60,036 bases of DNA. Origin: Vitreoscilla stercoraria DSM 513. Lineage in GTDB: Bacteria > Pseudomonadota > Gammaproteobacteria > Burkholderiales > Neisseriaceae. Where the stretch lies: positions 1 through 60,036 of the forward strand of contig NZ_KB908032.1 of NCBI RefSeq assembly GCF_000382305.1, written 5' to 3'. A model generated the notes under the pieces. That model saw nothing but the letters and a program-made list of their open reading frames with translations, was not told the DNA's origin and searched no databases. Shown piece after piece: positions 1 to 7,097 of the stretch. The position numbers and the translations under genes were made by a program. Positions within the stretch are counted from its first letter, which is position 1. Every line of letters begins with the position of its first letter.

Positions 1-1
1 G

Positions 2-136
2 TATGCAGGGATGGACGCTTCATTGATGGCTCGTATGCGTGAATTGGAAGCTGAGAATGCCCGTCTGAAGAAGATGTACGCTGAAGAACGGCTCAAAGCT
101 GAGATCATTCAGGAGGCGATGGCAAAAAAGTGGTAA
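2..136 (+). CDS. IS3 transposase OrfA, C-terminal fragment
   Basis: This open frame enters from the window edge and ends at the TAA at 134-136. It encodes the usual OrfA tail: a leucine-zipper-like helix (MRELEAENARLKKMYAE) followed by ERLKAEIIQEAMAKKW. The helix-turn-helix that binds the IS ends would lie upstream, outside the window. The run of six A followed by G at 124-130 is the slippery site at which IS3 elements make a -1 frameshift into OrfB. OrfA alone usually acts as a repressor; the frameshift fusion is the transposase. Confidence 0.8.
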   Translation, partial: YAGMDASLMARMRELEAENARLKKMYAEERLKAEIIQEAMAKKW

Positions 137-143
137 AGCCTCT

Positions 144-944
144 TTGCGTAAAAAGATGGCGTATGAGGCAGTCACACAAAAGGCTGTTAGCATACGTTTT
201 GCCTGTGATGCTTTTCAAATCAGCGAAACATGTTATCGTTATCAGCACCAAAGTGAAGATGGCAATTCATTGATTGCCGATTGGCTTATCAAGCTCACCA
301 ATGAACATAAAGATTGGGGGTTTGGTTTGTGCTTTGCCTATATTCGTAATGTAAAAGGCTTTCAATTCAATCACAAACGCGTTTATCGCATTTACTGTGA
401 ATTAGCATTGAATCTGAGAATTAAACCTAAACGCCGCATTAAGCGTCCTGTAACAGAAGTCTTAAAAGAGCCTGAGCATACCAATGACATTTGGTCTTTG
501 GATTTCATGCATGACCAAATGAGCGATGGCCAAAGCTATCGATTGTTGAATGTGATTGATGATTACAAACGTGAAGGTTTGGCAATGGAAGCGGATTTAT
601 CCTTACCTGCCAGCCGTGTGATTCGGACTTTGAATCAAATCTTGGAATATAGATTGCCACCCAATACCATACGTTGTGACAATGGTCCAGAATTTACCAT
701 TCATGAATTTCAAAATTGGGTCGTACAAAAAGGCATCAGGATTGAATACATCCAACCTGGTAAACCGCAACAAAACGCTTATATTGAGCGTTACAACCGC
801 ACTGTAAGGTATGGATTGTTGAATCAATATTTGTTTAACAACTTAAATGATATTCAGGATTATGCCACCCGTTGGTTGTGGTTCTATAATCATGAAAGGC
901 CTCATCAAGCCAACGGTGGTAAGCCGCCATTGATGAACATTTGA
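144..944 (+). pseudogene. IS3 transposase OrfB, probably frameshifted
   Basis: This is the DDE-type catalytic half of an IS3 transposase. It begins with an HTH_21-like region, followed by a retroviral-integrase-like core with D in SLDFMHD, D in IRCDNGPEF and E in NAYIERYNR, and the usual ending WLWFYNHERPHQANGG. A -1 slip at the A6G site (124-130) would read VVKP and then lose the frame, because the family continuation S-L-R-K-K-M lies one frame away. One base thus appears to be missing near 139-141. OrfB is otherwise intact and can only be opened from a TTG at 144 or the ATG at 156. I infer that normal OrfAB fusion is blocked in this copy; a sequencing error is the alternative. Confidence 0.7.
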
Positions 945-1032
945 TTCTACTGATTCTGTCCATTAAAAATGGGAGGATTACCCTGTGTTTCAAGTGATAT
1001 TGAATCAGAAAATATGAGAAGTAGAGACAAGA

Positions 1033-1062
1033 AAAGCCCCGAATAATCGGGGCTTTATTAGT
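1033..1062. terminator. Bidirectional terminator beyond the guaA 3' end
   Basis: A perfect GC-rich stem (AAAGCCCCGA / TCGGGGCTTT) with a short loop has A runs on one side and T runs on the other. It lies just past the guaA-like stop codon on the minus strand, where the terminator of guaA is expected. It therefore marks host DNA rather than phage DNA. Confidence 0.75.
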
Positions 1063-1101
1063 TTTTGGGTGTGATATGAAGCGTTATGAAATAACTTTCA
1101 A

Positions 1102-1119
1102 TCACTCCCACTCAATTAT
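1102..1119 (-). other. Candidate attachment site: 3' end of guaA
   Basis: Read on the minus strand, these bases encode I-I-E-W-E-stop. GMP synthase (GuaA) ends in a strongly conserved T-I-E-W-E, and the 3' end of guaA is a common target for island integrases, which regenerate the gene end. The codons upstream of this short stretch do not continue guaA, as expected at the junction distal to the intact gene. By this reading the complete guaA, and probably the integrase gene, lie beyond the right edge of the window. The copy at the other junction is not visible here. Confidence 0.55.
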
Positions 1120-1194
1120 TGATATGTTTGAAAGAGGGTTGATTTTATTGATTAAAACGAGTTTTTGATTTTATTTTACCGACTAACTTACCGT

Positions 1195-1383
1195 CTATTG
1201 ATTTTGCTGCTTGAGATTTTCGAGATATTTGTGGATTGATGACTGGTGCCAGCGGATGCTATTCGTGCTTGTTTTGACAGGATTAGGAAAATCACCGTTG
1301 CGGCGCAAGCGCCAAAGGGTAGTGTCTGACATTTTGGTCAATTGTAACACTTCTTTTTTTGTGAGTAATGGGTCAATGTTCAT
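1195..1383 (-). CDS. AlpA-like excisionase/regulator
   Basis: This 62-residue protein has a MerR-like winged helix typical of the AlpA family: LLTKKEVLQLTKMSDTTLWR, then RRNGDFPNPVK and IRWHQSSIHKYL. In P4-like elements such proteins control integrase expression or act as excisionase. It is the gene closest to the guaA-type att site and reads towards it, the usual place for an excision factor. No integrase lies between it and the att site, which is unusual. Family call is good; the exact role (activator or directionality factor) is inference. Confidence 0.8.
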   Translation of the reverse strand: MNIDPLLTKKEVLQLTKMSDTTLWRLRRNGDFPNPVKTSTNSIRWHQSSIHKYLENLKQQNQ

Positions 1384-1401
1384 TTTCTCATTCCATAAAA
1401 A

Positions 1402-1424
1402 ATGGCCTGTAACTTACAGGCCGT
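1402..1424 (-). terminator. Inverted repeat between alpA-like gene and its neighbour
   Basis: GGCCTGTAA and TTACAGGCC face each other at 1404-1422, flanked by A/T runs. The arms resemble the GCGTCCTGTA element found throughout the window, with one or two changes. The hairpin could end transcription coming from the small gene at 1505-1666 before the alpA-like gene. Confidence 0.5.
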
Positions 1425-1485
1425 TTGGGTCTAAAATCATAATTCTTTTTGCTTGGCTTTCGTGCAAATGTTTTTTTTCAAAAAA

Positions 1486-1506
1486 TACCCACCAATTCGG
1501 TGGGTT
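1486..1506 (-). terminator. Terminator after the small secreted-protein gene
   Basis: On the minus strand ACCCACCGAATTGGTGGGT is followed by a T-rich run, directly after the stop codon of the gene at 1505-1666. Confidence 0.65.
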
Positions 1507-1666
1507 ATTTGCGTTTACGTTGGTTGCGATAGTTTGCTTTGTTTAATCGCTGATAGTATGTGTTTTGATGCTTGAAACGCTTAGGTGTGATGTAGTGCTG
1601 ATTTGCACCCATGTTTGCGCCTGCTAATACTGCAAGCGCCAAGGCAATGAATGTTCTCTTGCTCAT
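1505..1666 (-). CDS. Small exported hypothetical protein
   Basis: I place the start at the ATG at 1666, giving 53 residues, because a GGAGAAAA ribosome site lies just upstream and the protein then begins with a classic signal peptide (MSKRTFIALALAVLAGANMGA). The mature part is very basic (KRFKHQNTYYQRLNKANYRNQRKRK). A longer frame back to 1732 exists but lacks a ribosome site. I recognise no family. It is the last gene of the leftward early operon before the alpA-like gene and ends at a hairpin terminator. The coding call is reasonable; function is unknown. Confidence 0.55.
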   Translation of the reverse strand: MSKRTFIALALAVLAGANMGANQHYITPKRFKHQNTYYQRLNKANYRNQRKRK

Positions 1667-1731
1667 ATTTTCTCCAAAAAAATACCGCATAAGCGGCCTG
1701 TATGTTGGTACCCTCATTCGCGAGGGTGGCA

Positions 1732-2085
1732 TCAGTCTTGCGGTGGGGTGGGCAGTGGCATCCAGTGGGTTACTCGTTCATTAAATGAAGACGAAAACCT
1801 GCAACCTGCTATGCAATAAGAGACACTCTGATATACATCTTGCGAGCTAATATCCATCACACTTACAAGATAGTAACCGCTTTGCTCAGGCATCCGCTCG
1901 CTGCATGGAATCCATGCACTTACTGGGGTTAAGTAATCATCAGGTATTAAGCAAGAAAACTGACCTCCATTAAAATGCACGGTATTTAGTCCATTTTCGC
2001 TTGATGTGATTACACCAATTTTGCTTTCATTGTGCCAGTGCGGTTTTAGGACTCGCGCCTTATCGCCAAATTTGAATTTATTCAT
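1732..2085 (-). CDS. DUF551-domain phage protein
   Basis: This is a 117-residue protein. The C-terminal half carries the DUF551 signature: WIPCSERMPEQSGYYLVSV, then VTHWMPLPTPP. The first 55 residues (FKFGDKARVLKP...GVITSS) look like a small SH3-like beta-barrel. DUF551 proteins are common in phage early operons and their role is unknown. It begins six bases before the stop of the small gene at 2091-2255 and belongs to the same minus-strand operon. Confidence 0.75.
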   Translation of the reverse strand: MNKFKFGDKARVLKPHWHNESKIGVITSSENGLNTVHFNGGQFSCLIPDDYLTPVSAWIPCSERMPEQSGYYLVSVMDISSQDVYQSVSYCIAGCRFSSSFNERVTHWMPLPTPPQD

Positions 2086-2090
2086 TCGCC

Positions 2091-2255
2091 TTACCCTTTG
2101 TATTTTCTGAATAATTTTTCCGTTTCGCTACCAATTGCCTCGGTCAAGCCTCTATCTGGTAATTTATAAGCAACATCAAGAAAGAACATTGGCCCGAATT
2201 CGGTTCTGGATTCAACTTTATAAACCTTGCCTGTTTCTTTGTGCTGCAAGCTCAT
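2091..2255 (-). CDS. Small hypothetical protein, 54 aa
   Basis: The frame reads MSLQHKETGKVYKVE..., then FGPMFFLDVAYKLPDRG, and ends LFRKYKG. It is supported by tight packing: its ATG overlaps the TGA of the upstream gene (ATGA at 2252-2255), and it ends six bases before the start of the DUF551 gene. No alternative gene fills the gap. The segment KETGKVYKVE looks like a beta-hairpin of a small barrel, but I recognise no family. Confidence 0.6.
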   Translation of the reverse strand: MSLQHKETGKVYKVESRTEFGPMFFLDVAYKLPDRGLTEAIGSETEKLFRKYKG

Positions 2256-2869
2256 GCCATTTCTTGCTCTACTTCTTGTGGATTGTCGTATTGATCAATT
2301 GCCCATTTGATTGCCAAGCAGCACCAAATGTAATAGGTATCAGCTTCATCAAAGCTGTTGCAAATTTCAAAGATGTCGCAAAGACCCATATCAATTCCAA
2401 CGATTGAGTCAACTTCATGTATAAAATCATGCTCAGAATCTGCGTAGCGTTGAAGATGCTCTTCAAGTTCTTCAAGTGATTCAAAGCTCGTTTTACTGAA
2501 ATCCAAATCCCCATCTTCAGCAAATTCAGATAAATAAGTCATGACTGCGCGTACAGCTTTTTCGCTGCTGTAGTTTTTCCAATGACCCGCTTTTAATTTT
2601 TCAGCCCAGTATCCAAAGCATGTTGGTGTCCATATAGCTCGAAAAAAGCGGAATGGATCACCACCTTGTGCATACACATTGAAAACAAACGTCCCCATGT
2701 CGCCACTAATCGCCAAATGATGCGGCCAAGTGGTGATGGCAAAATGACGATTGCTGTTATCGGGGTTGCGAAAATCAATGTGACGAACAATGCCGTTATC
2801 ACTCAAGATGTTCATTTTGTGATGCGCGACTTGCTCTGGAAAATGCTGCTCAATTTCTTTAATATCCAT
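2252..2869 (-). CDS. Hypothetical phage protein, 205 aa
   Basis: This acidic 205-residue protein has a regular domain: HKMNILSDNGIVRHIDFRNPDNSNRHFAITTWPHHLAISGDMGTF in its first 60 residues and a helical tail containing YYIWCCLAIKWAIDQYD. The pattern occurs in phage early proteins, but I cannot assign a function. It is translationally coupled to the next gene (ATGA overlap) and is preceded closely by the gene at 2883-3239. No signal peptide or membrane segment is visible. Confidence 0.7.
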   Translation of the reverse strand: MDIKEIEQHFPEQVAHHKMNILSDNGIVRHIDFRNPDNSNRHFAITTWPHHLAISGDMGTFVFNVYAQGGDPFRFFRAIWTPTCFGYWAEKLKAGHWKNYSSEKAVRAVMTYLSEFAEDGDLDFSKTSFESLEELEEHLQRYADSEHDFIHEVDSIVGIDMGLCDIFEICNSFDEADTYYIWCCLAIKWAIDQYDNPQEVEQEMA

Positions 2870-2882
2870 TTCACTTCCTTTT

Positions 2883-3239
2883 TTATGGCTTAATTGGAGT
2901 CACGATAGGCTGCCAACATGGATATGGTGTTTTTATGCCTAGCTTTTGTGTTCTAGTATGCTGCTTTTTGAAAATGCTAGATTTAACAACCACCGCTTTG
3001 TTTATCTCAATATTCCACGCCAAAACATCTTCGTCATTTGGTGGAAAGTCACCATCGGCAACATAAAACCAATTGGCAAGTAATGGCATAACACTAAGTG
3101 CAACATTGCGGAAGTCTTCAAATGTGACACCAAACTCCAACTGAACCAACTCATTGATGTTGCCATTAAAGCTTCTCGCATCTTCATCAGACAAACTGCA
3201 GGCTCGACAAGCTAAGTGGAATTGCCGCTCTTCGTTCAT
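2883..3239 (-). CDS. Hypothetical phage protein, paralogue of the 8921-9220 product
   Basis: The first 50 residues (LACRACSLSDEDARSFNG, then EFGVTFEDFRNVALS) match the N-terminus of the protein at 8921-9220 (LACLACGLSQEQASRFDG, then FGMAFEDFANMA). The two are therefore diverged copies of one module within the same operon. The rest differs: this copy has a basic C-terminus without the cysteine pairs seen in the other. Function is unknown. A good ribosome site (GGAGGTGACC) precedes the ATG at 3239. Confidence 0.7.
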   Translation of the reverse strand: MNEERQFHLACRACSLSDEDARSFNGNINELVQLEFGVTFEDFRNVALSVMPLLANWFYVADGDFPPNDEDVLAWNIEINKAVVVKSSIFKKQHTRTQKLGIKTPYPCWQPIVTPIKP

Positions 3240-3254
3240 TGGTCACCTCCTTTC

Positions 3255-4139
3255 TTATTGCAAACAAAAACCGCCCAAGTACTCAACCAACTCATGAATC
3301 AGCAAAGACAAGTTTTGAGTCATGATGATTTGGGTGGCCGTCATCAGGCTTTCTAAATCATCACCTTCATTGGCGGCTTCTTCTTGCAACATGTCCAAGT
3401 ATTGAATGCGGCTGAGGCTTAAATCATCATTTAAAACAAAGCGGATTTGTTCGTTCCAAACCAAGCCCAATTGGGTACAAATTTTGCCAGATTCCAAATG
3501 GTGACGTATTTCTTCTGCAGTCAAATTTTGGCGCTTGGCTTTGATAATGGCAGCTTTCTCACCGACGCTGACCAATTCACAGTCGCTATCGAGCTCAAAA
3601 TTGCCCACAGCTTCGCCAGCCAATAGCCAATTGGTCATGATTTGGCTAGGTGCGTGGGCTGTTTTAGGTAATACAGCAGCCAAGCCGCCTAAAGCTTGGC
3701 GTAATTCGGTGATGAGGTTTTCAGCCTTGTTGGAATTGGCAGAATCGACCAAAATCAAACCATCAATGAAGTAAGCACATTGGTGGGTGGACTTTACAAA
3801 CGCTTTGGCCAATAAGCTATCTGTGATTTGTTCTTTCAACTCCAAACGCTCTTTGCGTCCGATTTTTCGCTCTTCGCTTTGTTGAATTTCAATCACTTTT
3901 GCATTTAAAGCATCACGAATGACCGAAACGGGTAGAATTTTAGTGTCCGTACGCAAGCAAATTTTGCGGCTTTGGGCAGCATCAAAAACCAAGTTGTCAC
4001 TGAATGGCATAGCTTGGTGAAAGCCTGAGCTTGACCAACTTAAGCTTGGGCAAGGTTTAAAAGCTGCATTGGCCAAAGCTTCGGAATCAATGCAGATGGG
4101 GTTTGGTAATACAAAAATGGATAATTGTTTGATCCACAT
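3255..4139 (-). CDS. rdgC: Recombination-associated protein RdgC
   Basis: A 294-residue RdgC homologue, starting MWIKQLSIFVLPNP and close to the usual length of about 300. Family landmarks include the N-terminal KQLSIF strand, GFHQAMPFSD, ILPVSVIRDALNAKVIEIQ, and RIQYLDMLQEE near the C-terminus. RdgC forms a ring around double-stranded DNA and restrains RecA. Phages carry it near recombination functions, as here with RecT and an exonuclease 3 kb upstream in the same minus-strand region. A terminator hairpin separates it from the upstream gene, so it may have its own promoter or rely on read-through. Confidence 0.92.
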   Translation of the reverse strand: MWIKQLSIFVLPNPICIDSEALANAAFKPCPSLSWSSSGFHQAMPFSDNLVFDAAQSRKICLRTDTKILPVSVIRDALNAKVIEIQQSEERKIGRKERLELKEQITDSLLAKAFVKSTHQCAYFIDGLILVDSANSNKAENLITELRQALGGLAAVLPKTAHAPSQIMTNWLLAGEAVGNFELDSDCELVSVGEKAAIIKAKRQNLTAEEIRHHLESGKICTQLGLVWNEQIRFVLNDDLSLSRIQYLDMLQEEAANEGDDLESLMTATQIIMTQNLSLLIHELVEYLGGFCLQ

Positions 4140-4160
4140 ATAAGCGCCCTGTAAAAATAA

Positions 4161-4187
4161 AACGAAAGTCAGGCAGCGACTTTCGTT
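4161..4187 (-). terminator. Terminator upstream of rdgC
   Basis: AACGAAAGTC and GACTTTCGTT form a stem with loop bases AGGCAGC. On the minus strand it is followed by TTTATTTTT and then a GCGCCCTGTA-type variant of the window-wide element, directly before rdgC. Confidence 0.7.
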
Positions 4188-4221
4188 ATTGGGAATTGAT
4201 AGTGTAAAAATTTCGTTATCA

Positions 4222-4830
4222 TTAAGCCGCTTTTTCAGCGGCTCTTAATAACTCTTTCAAATCATCCACCGTCAGGGTCAATGTGCGGCTGCAGGCACGG
4301 CGCTCTAAAAAGATTTTGACGTAACCGTGCTTGGCTTCGTAACCGCGAGTAGGGTTTGGCGTAAATGGCTTATTGCGAACCTTTTTCACCGTTATTACTG
4401 CGTTTTTGGCTGGTTGTGGCTGAACATCTGGCAGGTTATCCACATCAATGGCATCTGTTTTTTGATAGACGCAATCTGGCACTGGTTCTTGTACTGAATC
4501 AGTTTCAATAGCCGATATTGGTGCTGAAACTTTAGAAGGGCGATTGCGTTTTGGCTTGTCTGTTTGTGCTGTGGCCTGAGACAGAGACTGCTTTTGTGGG
4601 GCCTTGGCAGGTGCTGGCTCTGCTGTAGGTGTTTTTGTCGGCAATGAAAAAACCGAACAATTTAAGCCAGCATCAAATTCTCGGGTGATGGCGCCAATGT
4701 GTTCCAAAGTCTCTAACGCATCCATAGTGGCTTTGCGTGATTGTTTTAAGCATTCATGCAATTGATCGGCAGTACTGGCGCCTGTAAGTTCTAAAACATT
4801 GAGAATTTGACGATTGAGTTTTTCGTTCAT
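4222..4830 (-). CDS. Putative winged-helix DNA-binding protein with low-complexity linker
   Basis: In this 202-residue protein, residues 1-65 resemble a winged helix (LNRQILNVLELTGASTADQLHECLKQSRKATMDALETLEHIGAI). Residues 66-150 are a Pro/Ala/Lys-rich linker. The C-terminus is a compact segment (GYVKIFLERRACSRTLTLTVDDLKELLRAAEKAA). It overlaps the next upstream gene by four bases (ATGA), which makes it the third of three adjacent regulator-like genes. The targets are unknown. Confidence 0.65.
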   Translation of the reverse strand: MNEKLNRQILNVLELTGASTADQLHECLKQSRKATMDALETLEHIGAITREFDAGLNCSVFSLPTKTPTAEPAPAKAPQKQSLSQATAQTDKPKRNRPSKVSAPISAIETDSVQEPVPDCVYQKTDAIDVDNLPDVQPQPAKNAVITVKKVRNKPFTPNPTRGYEAKHGYVKIFLERRACSRTLTLTVDDLKELLRAAEKAA

Positions 4831-5126
4831 AATTTTTCCAAATCTTGAAGGTATTGGTCACGATGGACAATGGATGCAAGACGCAGGCGGTTTTCAGGGG
4901 TGCTGATGTCGCAATCAAGTTCATGTACCAATTCAATGGCCACACAAACCAAAGCAGGCAAGGGTGGCAAAGGTGGTGGTAATGGCTGACCTGCTTCATA
5001 AGCATCACCAATGTCTTTGGGTAAGCCAATCGCACCCCAAAACTCAGCCACACTTAAGCCAAGCTTGCGTCGCATCATCACCAAGTCTGCAGGGCTATAA
5101 TCTTTGCTGGTGAATGTGAGGCTCAT
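4827..5126 (-). CDS. Small HTH-like protein, paralogue of its upstream neighbour
   Basis: This 99-residue protein starts TSKDYSPADLVMMRRKLGLSVAEFWGAIGL, followed by an AYEAGQPLP segment. That is the shape of a helix-turn-helix of the Cro/XRE type. It aligns with the product of 5123-5368, including the shared ending IELVHELDCDIST. It is coupled to both neighbours by four-base overlaps. An insertion of repeated Pro-Leu (PLPPPLPPLP) sits where the paralogue has MPKPV. Regulatory role is inferred from fold only. Confidence 0.65.
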   Translation of the reverse strand: MSLTFTSKDYSPADLVMMRRKLGLSVAEFWGAIGLPKDIGDAYEAGQPLPPPLPPLPALVCVAIELVHELDCDISTPENRLRLASIVHRDQYLQDLEKL

Positions 5127-5368
5127 GCGATGCCTTTTGCTGCTTTGGCCAATGCCTTACAAGCCTTGGTGGTAGAAATGTCTAATTGGCACTCATGCAC
5201 CAATTCAATCAATTTGGTGACAGGTTTAGGCATCTTCTGGCCTGATTCGTAACGAGAGCCACCTGATTGGGCGACGCCGACCTCAGCCCAAAATTGCTGC
5301 TGATTCAGTTGCAATTTTTTACGCAGCTCAAGTAACTGTTGACCAGTATATTGTTTGGTTTTGAACAT
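5123..5368 (-). CDS. Small HTH (XRE-like) protein
   Basis: I choose the ATG at 5368 (81 residues) because GGAGAAAAGC lies just upstream. The protein reads YTGQQLLELRKKLQLNQQQFWAEVGVAQSGGSRYESGQKMP, a standard XRE-type helix-turn-helix (the GVAQSGGSRYESG part is the recognition region). It then ends with a helical tail. With the next gene it forms a tandem paralogous pair, probably produced by duplication. It likely acts on DNA, but no target can be named. Confidence 0.7.
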   Translation of the reverse strand: MFKTKQYTGQQLLELRKKLQLNQQQFWAEVGVAQSGGSRYESGQKMPKPVTKLIELVHECQLDISTTKACKALAKAAKGIA

Positions 5369-5388
5369 GCTTTTCTCCAAAATAAAAA

Positions 5389-5408
5389 AGCCGCATCGCT
5401 ATGCGGCT
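5389..5408 (-). terminator. Terminator at the stop codon of the 5407-5697 gene
   Basis: AGCCGCAT and ATGCGGCT with a four-base loop are followed on the minus strand by a run of T. The hairpin includes the stop codon of the preceding gene. Confidence 0.7.
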
Positions 5409-5697
5409 AATTGATTAAAGGTAATTGTTTGTGTGTGATTAAAACAGGAGGTGATGTTTGCGCCTGATAAATAAAATTGACCGAAACAGCGTATAAAAGA
5501 GTAGTAATTGAAATTGTTCTTTGTGCGGTTAAATCACCATTTTTAGCATCAGACATCAAATTTAAAGGGTTAATAGGATTTGGAAACAAATCCGAGATCT
5601 GCTTTGCGAAGCTGGCAAACTCGCTTTCAGGCATATCAGACAGTTGGATAGCCACATCGCGCATGTCGGCAATGAGGGCAGTGTATTTAGAGGCCAT
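5407..5697 (-). CDS. Hypothetical phage protein, 96 aa
   Basis: A 96-residue, mostly helical protein (MASKYTALIADMRDVAIQLSDM, then EFASFAKQISDLFPNP). There is no signal peptide and no motif I recognise. It overlaps the zinc-finger gene upstream by eleven bases and ends inside a hairpin terminator, so it closes a transcription unit running from the recombination genes. Confidence 0.6.
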   Translation of the reverse strand: MASKYTALIADMRDVAIQLSDMPESEFASFAKQISDLFPNPINPLNLMSDAKNGDLTAQRTISITTLLYAVSVNFIYQAQTSPPVLITHKQLPLIN

Positions 5698-5926
5698 GAT
5701 GTGGATTCCTTGTATTGAGGGCTGCTAGAAGGTCAATTAATGGGTCATTGCTCATGAATGGACTTACCCAAACCAATTTGCGCCACTTCTCTTGGTTAGC
5801 TCTTGCGCATGCTTTGCAAAAGCCTCTCTTTTTACCAACGTAAGAGGGCGAAAACTCGGTCAATGGTTTGGTGGTATTGCATTTTGAGCACAGTAATAGA
5901 CGGCTTGAATCATTCATTCTGACCAT
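5687..5926 (-). CDS. Small zinc-finger protein
   Basis: The protein has up to 79 residues; a start at 5917 (MNDSS) is equally possible. Four cysteines in CSKCNTTKPLTEF and GFCKACARANQEKWRK make a zinc-binding treble-clef or ribbon of the type placed before HNH nuclease domains. Here the frame stops about 25 residues later, so no HNH catalytic part is present. It overlaps the end of the upstream gene. It may be a free-standing DNA-binding adaptor or a truncated HNH protein. Confidence 0.6.
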   Translation of the reverse strand: MVRMNDSSRLLLCSKCNTTKPLTEFSPSYVGKKRGFCKACARANQEKWRKLVWVSPFMSNDPLIDLLAALNTRNPHHGL

Positions 5927-7047
5927 TCAATTGCCAAGTATGGCACTTGACCTTTGCCGATGTCGTTGAAATAGCTTTTGAAAACAGCCAAAATTTCAGC
6001 AGGGATAGGCTCCTCAGGATGGAAGCCATGTTTTGTGCACACTGTACGTAAATGAGAAACCCATGCACCTGCCATGGTTTTGCGCTGCTCTAAGCCAAAG
6101 CCGCTGCGCTGTGGCTGTGGTGGTGCGATTTCTTGCGGCTGAGGCATCTCAACTGGTTGAGGTTGTGATATTTGACCAAGTGTGTTGCCAATGTCTGCAC
6201 CACTTTTGAAAGCGTCCTGTACCACTTCTTTCATGGCTTCGGCTTTGGCTTCGGCTTTCTTGGCAGCATCGATGGCCGCTTGCGCTTCGGCATCTTTGCG
6301 TTCTTGCATGCGCGCAATGGCAATGATGTCGGGCAGGCGCTTTTCTGCGTCTTGATATGCTGCCAAAACTTTGGGATGGCTTTTGAATTCAGGCGGTACC
6401 ATGCTTGGCAAATCATCCAAGCGTTTTTGCAGCTCGGTGCTTGGTGTGTAGGTGTGATTGATTGGGTCATAACCTACATTTGTTAAATCCTCCAATCTTG
6501 CCAGCAGTGTTTCTAAAGCTTTCTTCTGCTTTTTCTCATGCTCTTCAACCAATGTGACAGGCATGCGCACACGATCACGCACCACATCAATGGCTGCAGC
6601 ATGGGTTTTGGCGTGGGCAATCAAGTCTTTTTTGGTCTTGGTTGGCAGCTCCATTGCAGCATCAATGGCTTTTTTCATGCTGCTTTCAACTTCGGCCAAA
6701 GTAGTTTTGGCCTTGGTGACATTGACAGCCAAAGTTTTGAGTGTGGCCAAGCCTTGTTTGGTGCTGGCATCAGTGGCTTGAAAAACCGCTTCAGCTTCTT
6801 CTTCCACTTGCTTGTACAAATTGGCCAAGTCATCGCCACCGTTGACCAACGCCATTTGGATTTGGCGGCGGGTCCATTCGATTGGTTTGGCATTTTCGTG
6901 AAATTGAATGGTGTAGCCCTCTGTGGCAAATTCAGAATCAATCACACCAATTTGGTTTAAAAATGCCAAGCTGTTGGCAGGGATGGTGGTCAATTGAGCG
7001 ATGGCGGCGGCTTCTTGTGGTTCAGGTGTCATGACTGCGGTGCTCAT
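5914..7047 (-). CDS. Coiled-coil phage protein linked to the RecT module
   Basis: The start at 7047 (377 residues) has a clear GGAGCAAACC site. Residues 70-200 are rich in Lys/Glu/Ala and predict long coiled coils. Residues 250-290 form another Ala/Lys/Glu helix (AQAAIDAAKKAEAKAEAMKE), followed by a Pro/Gln linker and a small C-terminal domain (TMAGAWVSHLRTVCTKHG). It is the next gene after recT on the minus strand, which points to a role in recombination or replication. No family is recognised with confidence. Confidence 0.6.
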   Translation of the reverse strand: MSTAVMTPEPQEAAAIAQLTTIPANSLAFLNQIGVIDSEFATEGYTIQFHENAKPIEWTRRQIQMALVNGGDDLANLYKQVEEEAEAVFQATDASTKQGLATLKTLAVNVTKAKTTLAEVESSMKKAIDAAMELPTKTKKDLIAHAKTHAAAIDVVRDRVRMPVTLVEEHEKKQKKALETLLARLEDLTNVGYDPINHTYTPSTELQKRLDDLPSMVPPEFKSHPKVLAAYQDAEKRLPDIIAIARMQERKDAEAQAAIDAAKKAEAKAEAMKEVVQDAFKSGADIGNTLGQISQPQPVEMPQPQEIAPPQPQRSGFGLEQRKTMAGAWVSHLRTVCTKHGFHPEEPIPAEILAVFKSYFNDIGKGQVPYLAIEWSE

Positions 7048-7065
7048 GGTTTGCTCCAAATAAAA

Positions 7066-7087
7066 AAGCCACCGCAATGGGTGGCTT
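7066..7087 (-). terminator. Hairpin between recT and the coiled-coil gene
   Basis: AAGCCACC and GGGTGGCTT pair around a five-base loop. On the minus strand a T run follows. It may attenuate expression of the genes downstream of recT. Confidence 0.65.
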
Positions 7088-7097
7088 GGGTTAAAAG

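Larger units (their letters stand above)
1..983 (+). mobile_element. IS3-family insertion sequence, left end missing
   Basis: The element holds the 3' part of orfA and all of orfB of an IS3-family transposase (IS407-like by the orfA tail and the start of orfB). Its right end is near 982, where a sequence ending GGGAGGATTACC recurs inverted at 37970 next to a related remnant, so that boundary is supported by two copies. The left end lies outside the window. The element sits in chromosomal DNA just downstream of the guaA terminator, outside the prophage. Family and right end are fairly sure; the subgroup is not. Confidence 0.85.

Noticed and set aside
1211..1546. 111-residue plus-strand frame opposite the AlpA-like gene
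   Set aside because: It is antisense to a recognised gene and crosses two terminators.
6538..6960. 140-residue plus-strand frame opposite the coiled-coil gene
   Set aside because: Its Phe/Gly/Cys-rich composition is an antisense shadow of a Lys/Ala-rich protein.
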